The notes beneath the pieces were generated by a model that did no database searches, was not told the DNA's origin, and worked only from the letters and a program-made list of their open reading frames with translations. Both the position numbers and the translations under genes were made by a program. This document shows, piece after piece, positions 34,274 to 42,042 of a stretch of DNA of 64,000 nt (positions are counted from its first letter, which is position 1; each line of letters opens with the position of its first letter). The stretch spans positions 67,981 to 131,980 of the forward strand of contig SVAU01000006.1 in assembly GCA_015059245.1 (NCBI GenBank), in the 5' to 3' direction. The DNA is from Bacillota bacterium. GTDB taxonomy: Bacteria > Bacillota_I > Bacilli_A > RF39 > UBA660.

Positions 34274-36262
34274 TTAGTTGTTTGTTATTAGATATTCTAT
34301 TCTTCTTAGTAGTGAATCATAATCGAAGTTTAGTTTTTGTAATACGTCTTCTCTTCTACCACTTGCTCCGAATGTATCTATTCCGATAGCGCAGCCACGT
34401 GATGCAAAGCGATACCATGGTAATGTAGCAGATGCTTCTACTGTTATTACTTTAGCATTTGGTGGTATTACTTGATCTTGATATTCTTGTGGTTGACTTA
34501 GGAATAATTCCATTGAAGGCATTGTTACTACTCTAGTATCTATACCTTTCTTACGTAGTTCTTCACTTACTAGATATGTATTAGTTAAGTCCATACCTGT
34601 ACTTACTAGTACTGCATCTAATCTTGCTGTTTCTTGTTTTACTATATATGCACCATATTTAACATATTCTCCATTAGTACCTGCTAGTATATGGGCTTCA
34701 TCTTTTGATAGAACTATTGCTACTGGACGTTTATTATTTACTATGTAGTCCCAGCTACCTATTACTTCGTTTATATCTGCTGGTCTTAATACTACTAAGT
34801 TTGGTGTAGTTCTTAACATAGCTAGTTGTTCTATTGGTTGATGAGATGGTCCATCTGTACCGATTGATACTGAATCATGAGTAAATATGTATGTTACTGG
34901 AAGATTCATTTGAGCAGTCATTCTTAGTGCTGGTTTTAAGTAATCAGCAAATGCTAAGAATGTAGAACCATATACTCTTAAACCTGTAAGAGCCATTCCG
35001 TTAAGAACTGCTCCCATTGCATGTTCTCTAACACCGAAGTTGATGTTACGGCCTGTTCTTTCTTTTTTAGTATGATCAATATCTTTATATAATGAAGTAT
35101 GGCATGATGATGAAAGGTCGGCACTTCCTCCTAAGAAGAATTTTGATCTTTCACTAACTATATTCATTATCTTTGAGTTTGATTCTCTTAATTCTTCGTT
35201 GTAATCACTTTGAATTTTAAAGTTAGAACTACTAAAATGTAATCCATCTACTCCTGTTTGAACAAAGTCTAGAATAGAATTTAATCTTTCTGATTGAATT
35301 GTATTTCTTGTTATTTCTACATCTTTATACCAGTTTTCGTATTTATTTCCCATACGAGATGCAATTGTTTTACGTACGTAATTTACGGCATCTTCAGTAA
35401 TTTCCATCATATTAGTTTCGATTTGATATTTTTTTCTTACGTTAACTAAGTCTTCTGTACTTAGTGGTTTTCCATGTACTAGGTTTTTGCCTTCGTTGTA
35501 AGAACCACGACCTATAACAGTTTTTACTTCTATTAATGTTGGTTTTTTATTTACTTTAGCTCTTTCGATTGCTTTATCTATTTCTCTTATGTCATTACCT
35601 TCTGCTACGAAGTCTACTTCCCATCCTTTATTAACGAATTTTTGAATTATTTCGTCTTTTGATGATTTTTCTAGTGGACCATCTAAAGTTATATCATTTG
35701 AATCATATAGAACAATTAAATTATCTAGAGCTAGGTTTCCTGCTAATGAAGCTGCTTCTTCTGCTACTCCTTCCATTAGGTCTCCATCACCTACTAAACA
35801 ATATACATAGTAGTTTATTAATTTTTGTTTAGGTACTTCTTCGTTTATTAATGCACCAACGTATTTTGAAGATATAGCCATACCTACAGCATTAGCTAAA
35901 CCTTGTCCTAATGGACCTGTTGATACTTCTACACCTGGTGTTACTCCATATTCTGGGTGTCCTGGTGTTTTTGAACCTATTTTTCTAAAATCTACTAAGT
36001 CGTCGATGCTTATATTGTATCCTGCCATAAATAGCATTGCATAAAGAAGTGCAGAACCATGTCCTGCAGACATTACGAATCTATCTCTATTTGGCCATGT
36101 TGGATCAGCTGGATTTATTTGTAAATGATTAGTATATAATGTAAATAATAATGGAGCTGCTCCTAGACATATTCCTGGGTGACCACTTTTGGCATAAGAT
36201 ATCATATCTACGCTTAGTATTCTCAAACTATTAAGTGAATGTATTGCATCTTTATTATTCAT
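34274..36262 (-). CDS. tkt: Transketolase
   Basis: Transketolase moves two-carbon units between sugar phosphates in the pentose phosphate pathway, using thiamine diphosphate. The 662-residue protein has the family's motifs: SGHPG near residue 28, GHGSALLYA, the cofactor motif GDGDLMEGV..E near 155-175, HGKPL, REHAMG, the HDSVSIGTDGPSHQP segment at about 470-485, and the C-terminal SME.F. Length is normal. The gene is followed by sirA-like and yneF genes as in Bacillus. ATG 36262 has GGAGAG. The start of the following gene is hidden in its terminator. Confidence 0.95.
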   Translation of the reverse strand: MNNKDAIHSLNSLRILSVDMISYAKSGHPGICLGAAPLLFTLYTNHLQINPADPTWPNRDRFVMSAGHGSALLYAMLFMAGYNISIDDLVDFRKIGSKTPGHPEYGVTPGVEVSTGPLGQGLANAVGMAISSKYVGALINEEVPKQKLINYYVYCLVGDGDLMEGVAEEAASLAGNLALDNLIVLYDSNDITLDGPLEKSSKDEIIQKFVNKGWEVDFVAEGNDIREIDKAIERAKVNKKPTLIEVKTVIGRGSYNEGKNLVHGKPLSTEDLVNVRKKYQIETNMMEITEDAVNYVRKTIASRMGNKYENWYKDVEITRNTIQSERLNSILDFVQTGVDGLHFSSSNFKIQSDYNEELRESNSKIMNIVSERSKFFLGGSADLSSSCHTSLYKDIDHTKKERTGRNINFGVREHAMGAVLNGMALTGLRVYGSTFLAFADYLKPALRMTAQMNLPVTYIFTHDSVSIGTDGPSHQPIEQLAMLRTTPNLVVLRPADINEVIGSWDYIVNNKRPVAIVLSKDEAHILAGTNGEYVKYGAYIVKQETARLDAVLVSTGMDLTNTYLVSEELRKKGIDTRVVTMPSMELFLSQPQEYQDQVIPPNAKVITVEASATLPWYRFASRGCAIGIDTFGASGRREDVLQKLNFDYDSLLRRIEYLITNN

Positions 36263-36316
36263 ATGTTCACTCTCCTACTTTTTAATTATATCAATTTTTT
36301 AGAAATAAGAACATAT

Positions 36317-36346
36317 AAAAAGTAAGATTTTGTTTATCTTACTTTT
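36317..36346 (-). terminator. Terminator after the glycosyltransferase gene
   Basis: An 11-base-pair stem (AAAAGTAAGAT and complement) overlaps the stop codon and is followed by a T-rich stretch on the minus strand. Confidence 0.75.
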
Positions 36347-37478
36347 CTTCTAAGTGTTTCATTGCTATTTTATATAATTTTTCCATAGCTTCATTGTTTT
36401 TGTTTTTACTCATGTTCTTTCTCATTTTATCTATGATACTTGGATTTTCAGAAATTTTTTTCATGAATAAATTGAACATAAATTGAGTTCTAAATCTTTT
36501 TCCATAACCGTTTCTTTCGAAGTATTTGAAGTTTCCTACTTCTTGACCACCACTGTGATTAATCATAATGATAGGTTTTTTGAAATATAAACTTTCTGTT
36601 GATTGAGCTCCTCCTGGTTTAGAAACTACGAAATCACATATTTGTAATAATTCTGGTACGTTATTGACAAAACCTAATGTCTTAACGTTTTTAACACCAT
36701 ATTGTTCGATCCATTTATCTACTTTAGCTTTTGATTTTTGGTTTTTACCTGCTACATAGATAAAATCGATATTTAGATTACTTTTGATAATTCCTTTGAT
36801 ATATGGAAGTGATAATGTACCACCATTTCCTCCTCCACCAAAGAATAGACATATAGGTCTTTCTCCAGTAAAGCCATATTTCTTAGTAGCTTTTTCTACA
36901 TCGAAGTTTGTACTCGTTACTGGATTAATTGGAATACCTATTGCTTTTATTTTATTTCTATCTATACCTTTTTTTACTAAGTATGATACTTCGTCTTTAT
37001 CAGCAACTACTATAGCTTGTTCTCTTTTATATCCTCTTAACCATAAAGCATGTGCTTCATAATCTGTTACTACAGTAATAAGTTTAGTTTTAATTACACC
37101 TTTACGATTATAGTAATCTATTAAACTACTACCAAAGAAGTGTGTAGATATTGTTAAATCTGGATTAAAATCTTTTATTACTTTTCTCATGTGTTTATTT
37201 TGGAATGCTCCCATACTAGCTGTAGATGCTAGTGCTGATGAGATTCTTGTATCAAATAAATTATATATAATAGACCAACCTGTTGGGAATTTTAATAAAA
37301 AGAAGTCTGTTATCTTTTGACTTAATCTTCCGATGATTGGAGTTGAATACTTTAATAAATCTATTGCTAGAATTTCTAATTCAGAGTCTTGTGCTTTAAA
37401 ATATGATTGGATATATTCAGCGATTGCCCTATGTCCATTACCATATGTTGCATAAGTTAATAAAATTCTTTTTTTCAT
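36339..37478 (-). CDS. Diacylglycerol glycosyltransferase family (MGDG synthase/UgtP-like)
   Basis: Members add sugars to diacylglycerol to make membrane glycolipids or the lipoteichoic acid anchor. This 379-residue protein has the MGDG-synthase N-domain (TYATYGNGHRAIA, then STHFFGS and VVTDYEAH) and the GT28-type C-domain with FFGGGGNGG near residue 215, GFVNNVPELLQICDFVVSKPGG and STES, where the nucleotide sugar binds. These are typical of the UgtP/YpfP group. It is predicted to be a peripheral membrane enzyme. It lies between the membrane-protein pair (37567, 38658) and tkt, a place where Bacillus has no such gene. The exact sugar and acceptor cannot be told from sequence. Confidence 0.85.
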   Translation of the reverse strand: MKKRILLTYATYGNGHRAIAEYIQSYFKAQDSELEILAIDLLKYSTPIIGRLSQKITDFFLLKFPTGWSIIYNLFDTRISSALASTASMGAFQNKHMRKVIKDFNPDLTISTHFFGSSLIDYYNRKGVIKTKLITVVTDYEAHALWLRGYKREQAIVVADKDEVSYLVKKGIDRNKIKAIGIPINPVTSTNFDVEKATKKYGFTGERPICLFFGGGGNGGTLSLPYIKGIIKSNLNIDFIYVAGKNQKSKAKVDKWIEQYGVKNVKTLGFVNNVPELLQICDFVVSKPGGAQSTESLYFKKPIIMINHSGGQEVGNFKYFERNGYGKRFRTQFMFNLFMKKISENPSIIDKMRKNMSKNKNNEAMEKLYKIAMKHLEEK

Positions 37479-37554
37479 GTGACCAACCTCTTGTTAAAAT
37501 TATACAATATTTTTTATATATAGTGTATTAATATTTATTAAATATATTTTAAAT

Positions 37555-37585
37555 AAACGATGCAAGTTATATACTTGCATCGTTT
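37555..37585 (-). terminator. Terminator after gene 37567-38625
   Basis: A perfect 13-base-pair stem (AAACGATGCAAGT and complement) with a 5-base loop that overlaps the end of the gene. The 70 bases up to the next start are very AT-rich with no other structure I can name. Confidence 0.8.
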
Positions 37586-38625
37586 GTTGCTAAAGTACTA
37601 CAATACATATTTCTACTAAATGATTTGTTTGTTAAATATTTGTTCATAGCATTTTTTATTGGTGTATTGTATGACATTTCTACATCGTAATATATTTTTT
37701 CATCAGGTACTCTTATGGCTTGGTTATAAGCTAAGTCTACTAACATTGAAAAGTTTATACGATATGAACCATTTGATACTAGAAGTCTTGTGTATAAGTG
37801 TTCATTATTAGACGTTAGACTTTCTAATGATTGATAATATGAAATATATTCATTATAAGATTTTACGTTATTTAATTTTAAGTCATCTATAACCATGTAT
37901 TTTTTTAACATTAAATCTTTGTAATATAGATATATTACTATGTTTACTTGTCCTTCTGAAGATGTTATTGTTCTAATGTTTTCACATTTTATTACACCTT
38001 CATATTGTTCTGGTTTGTATGCAACTGTTTGATGATATTCATTTGGATTATTTGTATAACCTTTATCAAATGATAAATCCATATCAAAGTTTATTGGTGG
38101 AAGCGTTGGTTCTTCGGGTGTTGGTTCGTTTGTTGTTGGTGTTTCTACTGTTGGATTATCTTGTGGTGCTTCTTCTTTGTTTTTACTTAAGTAATTATTT
38201 AATCCTGTATATAGTGGAAAAGCTAGTAGGACTACTACTAGGGTAATACCAAGTATTATAGCTAAACCTTTGTAGTTAGCATTATTTGATGTATCAAAAT
38301 CCAAGTCATCTATTTCGTTTGTTTGATGTGATGGTTTTACTGGTTGATAATTGGGATTCATATTAATTGTTTCTAGTGAAGGTGCAGGTTCTACTACTGG
38401 TTGTTCTATTGGTTTATTTGAATCTAGTGTAATTATTTCTTCTACCACTGGTTTACTAATTTGTTGTTCTACTACTGGTTGTACTTCTTGTACTGGTTGT
38501 GTCTCTACTACAGATTCTTCTACTATAGGAGTTGGTTGTGCTACTGGAGTTTCTACTATAGGTTGTTCTTCTGATTCAATACCAAACATGTTTGTAAATA
38601 AGTTATTATCATTATTGTTTTCCAT
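37567..38625 (-). CDS. Single-pass membrane protein with Pro/Val/Glu-rich cytoplasmic region (paralogue 1)
   Basis: This 352-residue protein begins with about 120 mostly disordered residues carrying PVVE/VVETQP repeats. One membrane helix (about 122-143, GLAIILGITLVVV) follows, then a Pro/Thr-rich spacer and an outside domain of about 180 residues. That domain starts INFDMDLSFDKGY and ends with NMYCSTL; two cysteines (in VIKCEN and MYCST) could form a disulfide. The next gene (38658) has the same plan and motifs, so the pair arose by duplication. There is no signal for cleavage, so the outside domain stays anchored. No known family recognised. Confidence 0.6.
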   Translation of the reverse strand: MENNNDNNLFTNMFGIESEEQPIVETPVAQPTPIVEESVVETQPVQEVQPVVEQQISKPVVEEIITLDSNKPIEQPVVEPAPSLETINMNPNYQPVKPSHQTNEIDDLDFDTSNNANYKGLAIILGITLVVVLLAFPLYTGLNNYLSKNKEEAPQDNPTVETPTTNEPTPEEPTLPPINFDMDLSFDKGYTNNPNEYHQTVAYKPEQYEGVIKCENIRTITSSEGQVNIVIYLYYKDLMLKKYMVIDDLKLNNVKSYNEYISYYQSLESLTSNNEHLYTRLLVSNGSYRINFSMLVDLAYNQAIRVPDEKIYYDVEMSYNTPIKNAMNKYLTNKSFSRNMYCSTLATNDASI

Positions 38626-38646
38626 TATTTCACGACCTTTTTATTA

Positions 38647-38676
38647 AGAAAACGCAATTATGAAGTTGCGTTTTCT
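38647..38676 (-). terminator. Terminator after gene 38658-39761
   Basis: An 11-base-pair stem (AGAAAACGCAA and complement) overlaps the end of the gene, with T residues following on the minus strand. Confidence 0.75.
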
Positions 38677-39761
38677 GTATTTAATGTTCCGCAAACTGCG
38701 TTACCATTGTTCATACCTGTTGTTAATGCTTTTTCAATAGCAGTTTTTATATTTGTACTATATGGTGATGAGAACATTATATATTCATTTAAATCATCTA
38801 TGAATGTTGAATGACCATATATTAAGTGATAATGCATTGTGTTTGTAACAGTAAATGTTGCATCATCTTTTGTTATTTCAACATCAAGTGTTTCATATTT
38901 ATCTCCTGCTGTTTTATATACATCAGTTGCATCTTTAGTATTCATGTATGTTGCTTCATCATTATAAACTTGTTTAGTTACTGTTATTGCACTTCTTAAT
39001 TTATAATCTTCGTAATGAAGGTATGTTGATGCATAAGTTGTGATTCCTCCCATAACCATTGGTTTTTCTAAGTCACAACGAATTACACCATTTATATTAG
39101 TTGGTAAGTAACCTACTTTTTGATTAATCTCTTTTTCATTTACAACAAAACCTTTATCAAAATTTAATGTCATATCAAAATTTATTTGATCAGGTTTTTT
39201 TGATGGTTGTTCAACTATAGGTGTTTCTTCTGGTTTTGTTTCTTCTTGTTCTTGCTCTTTTTGTTCAATCGGTTCTCCTGTTCCACTATTTGCGTTAAGT
39301 ATATTTTCTAATGATGAATAAAGTGGTAAACCAACTAATACAACTAATAATATAATTGCAAAAATCGCATAAAAAGTTTTAGGACTTGGTTCTTCTGGTA
39401 TTTGTTGTTTTTTTATTTGTTGTCTAGGAATTTGTTGTACTGGTGCTGGAACCTTCATTTGAAGTGGTGTAGGTGCAGGTTTAGGAGGCTCTACATGATT
39501 AATAGTAGGCATTTCATTTATTGCTGATTGATCTCCTATTGTTTCCCTTTTACCATCTATAACAGTTGGATCCGGTTGTATTTCTTCAGCATGTGAAGCT
39601 GCCGGAGCAACTTGTTTTATTTCTTCTTTATCTTCTGGATGTAAATCTTCGAGTGAATATGATGGTTCTTCGTCGACTTTCTTTTCTAATTCAAGAGAAC
39701 TCCCTTCTATACTTGAGTATAATTGTTCTGTTGATTTTTGAGTTTCATTATTGTTTTCCAT
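38658..39761 (-). CDS. Single-pass membrane protein with disordered cytoplasmic region (paralogue 2)
   Basis: This 367-residue protein has an acidic, Pro/Gln-rich inside region of about 130 residues, one membrane helix (FYAIFAIILLVVLVG) and a spacer rich in Glu, Gln and Pro. The outside domain begins INFDMTLNFDKGF and has cysteines in VIRCDL and AVCGTL. The outer domain aligns with that of 37567-38625 along its length. I place the start at ATG 39761, because the GTG at 39770 lies within the AGGGTGAT ribosome site. An extended -10 element (TGTTATAAT) lies about 22 bases before the start. Function unknown. Confidence 0.6.
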   Translation of the reverse strand: MENNNETQKSTEQLYSSIEGSSLELEKKVDEEPSYSLEDLHPEDKEEIKQVAPAASHAEEIQPDPTVIDGKRETIGDQSAINEMPTINHVEPPKPAPTPLQMKVPAPVQQIPRQQIKKQQIPEEPSPKTFYAIFAIILLVVLVGLPLYSSLENILNANSGTGEPIEQKEQEQEETKPEETPIVEQPSKKPDQINFDMTLNFDKGFVVNEKEINQKVGYLPTNINGVIRCDLEKPMVMGGITTYASTYLHYEDYKLRSAITVTKQVYNDEATYMNTKDATDVYKTAGDKYETLDVEITKDDATFTVTNTMHYHLIYGHSTFIDDLNEYIMFSSPYSTNIKTAIEKALTTGMNNGNAVCGTLNTENATS

Positions 39762-39794
39762 TATAATCACCCTATTCTTTTTATATTATAACAT

Positions 39795-39821
39795 AAAAAA
39801 ATATCAGATAAAACTGATATT
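39795..39821 (-). terminator. Terminator after the small SOS membrane protein gene
   Basis: An 8-base-pair stem (AATATCAG/CTGATATT) followed by a T run on the minus strand; it overlaps the stop codon at 39820. Confidence 0.75.
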
Positions 39822-39969
39822 AGTTAGAAATTTGAATTGATGATGGACTATCCGGTAATGAGTCCATTCTCATATCTATTAATAGTACTCCAGCTATTAG
39901 TACTAAATAGAATAATATAACTCCTGCCACATTCTTCATAACTTGGTTTTTCATTACTTCGTTTTTCAT
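39820..39969 (-). CDS. 49-residue SOS-controlled membrane protein in the yneA position
   Basis: From ATG 39969 (site AAGGAGTG) this encodes 49 residues: MKNEVMKNQVMKN, one membrane helix (VAGVILFYLVLIAGVLLI) and an outside tail of about 18 residues. A longer reading to 40029 is excluded because it would begin upstream of the promoter. The promoter is TTGACA, 17 bases, TATAAT, with a LexA box in the spacer. It is divergent from lexA, as yneA is in Bacillus and sosA in staphylococci; both encode small membrane proteins that block division during DNA damage. It lacks the LysM domain of YneA. A division-inhibitor role is inference from place, control and size. Confidence 0.7.
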   Translation of the reverse strand: MKNEVMKNQVMKNVAGVILFYLVLIAGVLLIDMRMDSLPDSPSSIQISN

Positions 39970-40000
39970 AAACTCACTCCTTCTTCCCTTTACCATCTTC

Positions 40001-40029
40001 ATTATATTACATACACTTGTTCGTGTCAA
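40001..40029 (-). promoter_or_regulatory. SOS promoter of the small membrane protein gene
   Basis: On the minus strand: TTGACA (40024-40029), a 17-base spacer, and TATAAT (40001-40006). Both hexamers match the consensus. The LexA box lies in the spacer. Confidence 0.85.
40010..40023. promoter_or_regulatory. LexA operator 1
   Basis: CGAACAAGTGTATG on the minus strand agrees at 13 of 14 positions with the Bacillus consensus CGAACRNRYGTTYG. It sits between -35 and -10 of the small-gene promoter. Confidence 0.85.
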
Positions 40030-40038
40030 TATAAAAAT

Positions 40039-40052
40039 AAAACATTTGTTTG
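40039..40052. promoter_or_regulatory. LexA operator 2
   Basis: CAAACAAATGTTTT on the minus strand agrees at 12 of 14 consensus positions. It overlaps the -35 box of lexA, as expected for autorepression. Confidence 0.7.
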
Positions 40053-40078
40053 ACTTTTTACACTTGACATGATATTAT
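40050..40078 (+). promoter_or_regulatory. lexA promoter
   Basis: TTGACT (40050-40055), a 17-base spacer and TATTAT (40073-40078), 20 bases before ATG 40099. LexA operator 2 overlaps the -35. Confidence 0.8.
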
Positions 40079-40098
40079 TTTATTGGAGGTAAGCTTAT

Positions 40099-40719
40099 AT
40101 GGATAAGAATATAACTAAAAGACAAGAAGATGTTCTTAATTATATTAAGAAATATGTAGTTGATCATGGTTTTCCACCATCGACTAGAGAAATTGGTGCT
40201 GCTTTAGGATTATCTTCCCCTGCTACTGTACATACACATTTAAAAAAATTAGAAGATGCTGGATGTATTAGAAAGACTAATTCAAAGTTTAGAACTATAG
40301 AAATAGTTGGAGATAATGAATATGCTAAGAAAGAAGAAGAACTTGTTAAAGTTCCATTACTTGGTACGATATCTTGTGGTAATCCGATTGAAGCTATTGA
40401 AAATCCAGATGAATGGTTTACATTACCAGCTAGTTTAATTCCTACTAGAGAAACAGTATTTACTTTACAAGCTAGTGGTGAATCAATGATTAATGTTGGT
40501 ATTTATGATGGTGATATTATAATAGTACAAAAACAAAAAGTTGCTCGTAATGGTGAAATAGTTGTTGCTATGACTGATGAAGGCGATGTAACTTTAAAAA
40601 CTTTCTATAAAGAATCTGATCATATTAGATTACAACCTGAAAATGATACAATGAGTCCTATTATATTAGATAATTGTACTATATTAGGTAAAGCTATTGG
40701 TTTATATAGAAGTTTATAA
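40099..40719 (+). CDS. lexA: LexA repressor (SOS regulator)
   Basis: LexA represses DNA-damage genes and cuts itself when RecA filaments form. The 206-residue protein has the winged-helix N-domain (KRQEDVLNYI, PPSTREIGAALGLSSPATVHTHL) and the S24 protease domain with Ser129 (ASGESM) and Lys167 (VTLK). The scissile bond lies in the motif VPLLGTISCGNP: Cys93-Gly94 here, where most LexA have Ala-Gly. A few phage repressors also cut at Cys-Gly, so cleavage is expected. The start has a strong site (TTGGAGG). It is transcribed divergently from the small membrane gene, with one operator for each promoter. It is among the few genes on the plus strand. Confidence 0.95.
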   Translation: MDKNITKRQEDVLNYIKKYVVDHGFPPSTREIGAALGLSSPATVHTHLKKLEDAGCIRKTNSKFRTIEIVGDNEYAKKEEELVKVPLLGTISCGNPIEAIENPDEWFTLPASLIPTRETVFTLQASGESMINVGIYDGDIIIVQKQKVARNGEIVVAMTDEGDVTLKTFYKESDHIRLQPENDTMSPIILDNCTILGKAIGLYRSL

Positions 40720-40740
40720 GAAGAAGGAAGAAGATAAAAG

Positions 40741-40767
40741 AATCTTAACTAGTTTAAGATTTTTTTA
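40741..40767 (+). terminator. Terminator after lexA
   Basis: An 8-base-pair stem (AATCTTAA/TTAAGATT) with a 5-base loop followed by seven T residues on the plus strand. Confidence 0.8.
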
Positions 40768-40772
40768 TTTGC

Positions 40773-40800
40773 AAAAAAAATAAGTATTTCTACTTATTTT
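40773..40800 (-). terminator. Terminator after the rhomboid gene
   Basis: A 9-base-pair stem (AAATAAGTA/TACTTATTT) with a T run on the minus strand; it overlaps the stop codon. Confidence 0.75.
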
Positions 40801-41966
40801 AATAGTAAGAATAAAGTTAATCCTAGGAATACTGCTAAGCATAGGAATCCGTTAAATCTATCTACCTTTTTTGATTTACTTTCTACACCTACTGCCATAG
40901 TAGCAAATAAACCTGTTACTAATCCACCAATATGTGCAAAATTATCTATTCCTGATATCATGAAACCTAGTGCTAAGTTCATTATAATTACTGGTATAAT
41001 TTGTCTTTTTAAGGCTTCGCCAAGGTATGTTCTATAATAGAAGCCAAAGTATAGTAAAGATCCCATTAAACCGAAGATTGCTCCAGATGCTCCTACTGCT
41101 AAGATGTTATTTCCTTGCATTAAGTTGATTGCTGAAGATAATAGACCTCCACCTATTCCACTTATGAAGAATACAAATAGGAATTTAGCTCTACCTAAGA
41201 ATGTTTCTATTTGTCCACCTATTATAAATAATGAATATAGGTTACATATAATATGAATTAGCGAACCATGTAAGAATATATGAGTTACTAATCTATACCA
41301 TTCATTGTGATATACTAGAGAACCGGCATGGTCTCCTAGTTTGTATCCTAAAACGCTTATTCCTGAACCTGCTATTAAGTCCGGTCCTGTTAGGATGAAG
41401 TCGATAAAGAATACTATTATACATGCAAGTATTATTAAGTATGTTAGTATTATTGGTTTTGGTGTAAATGTTTTTTCGTACACTTTATTATCCCTCTCAG
41501 TCTTAGCATTAATGTCTTTTGTTACATTAATTATCAACTCTACCCCTGATGTGTCTTTTAGAAGTTTTTCATTTATATCTGGAAATGCTTCTAATATTTC
41601 TGGATCTTTTATATTAAGATCATTATCTAATAATGGTACTGGTGTTATATTTTTAGTACCTTCGATAGTTAAATCTTCATTTACATCTAATAATATATTA
41701 AGTGTATTTACTGAAAATGATAATGTTTTCTTTTTTATTTGTTTAACTATACTTTCTATTTTAAAGAAGTCATATCTTAATTGTTCTTTATTAAAAATAT
41801 TATTTGAATTAATTCTTATTATACGATATGGTCCTTCTGAGTTTTCTAACCATATTTCGTCTTTTACTCCATTTACTACTATAGGATTATAGTTTTCTTC
41901 TGTAATGAAGTAATGAACTAATTTCATGATGACTTCATCTTTTTTATTCATAACTATGGTGCTCAT
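40794..41966 (-). CDS. Rhomboid family intramembrane serine protease (GluP/YqgP-like)
   Basis: Rhomboids cut membrane helices inside the membrane. This 390-residue protein has a soluble N-domain of about 170 residues and then a seven-helix membrane domain. It contains the L1-loop WYRLVTHIFLHGSLIHI segment, the active-site motif GASGAIFG with the catalytic serine in helix 4, and the partner histidine in FAHIGGL (helix 6). The spacing of these three elements fits the rhomboid fold, and the extra N-domain is like Bacillus GluP (YqgP), although no TPR region is present at the C-terminus. ATG 41966 is preceded by AGGAGGT. The substrate is unknown. Confidence 0.88.
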   Translation of the reverse strand: MSTIVMNKKDEVIMKLVHYFITEENYNPIVVNGVKDEIWLENSEGPYRIIRINSNNIFNKEQLRYDFFKIESIVKQIKKKTLSFSVNTLNILLDVNEDLTIEGTKNITPVPLLDNDLNIKDPEILEAFPDINEKLLKDTSGVELIINVTKDINAKTERDNKVYEKTFTPKPIILTYLIILACIIVFFIDFILTGPDLIAGSGISVLGYKLGDHAGSLVYHNEWYRLVTHIFLHGSLIHIICNLYSLFIIGGQIETFLGRAKFLFVFFISGIGGGLLSSAINLMQGNNILAVGASGAIFGLMGSLLYFGFYYRTYLGEALKRQIIPVIIMNLALGFMISGIDNFAHIGGLVTGLFATMAVGVESKSKKVDRFNGFLCLAVFLGLTLFLLLK

Positions 41967-42042
41967 AAGTACCTCCTGTCTTTTTTATTATATCAAATTT
42001 GGGTTATTTTTATAGTATGTCTTTATATTTATTGTAAATATT

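Noticed and set aside
37479..37566. AT-rich gap before the glycosyltransferase as a possible attachment site or origin
   Set aside because: No repeats, DnaA-box cluster or tRNA end is visible; it holds a terminator and probably a promoter.
39970..40029. Longer N-terminus for the small SOS gene (69 residues from 40029)
   Set aside because: This start would lie upstream of the -10 box, while ATG 39969 has a good ribosome site just after the expected transcript start.
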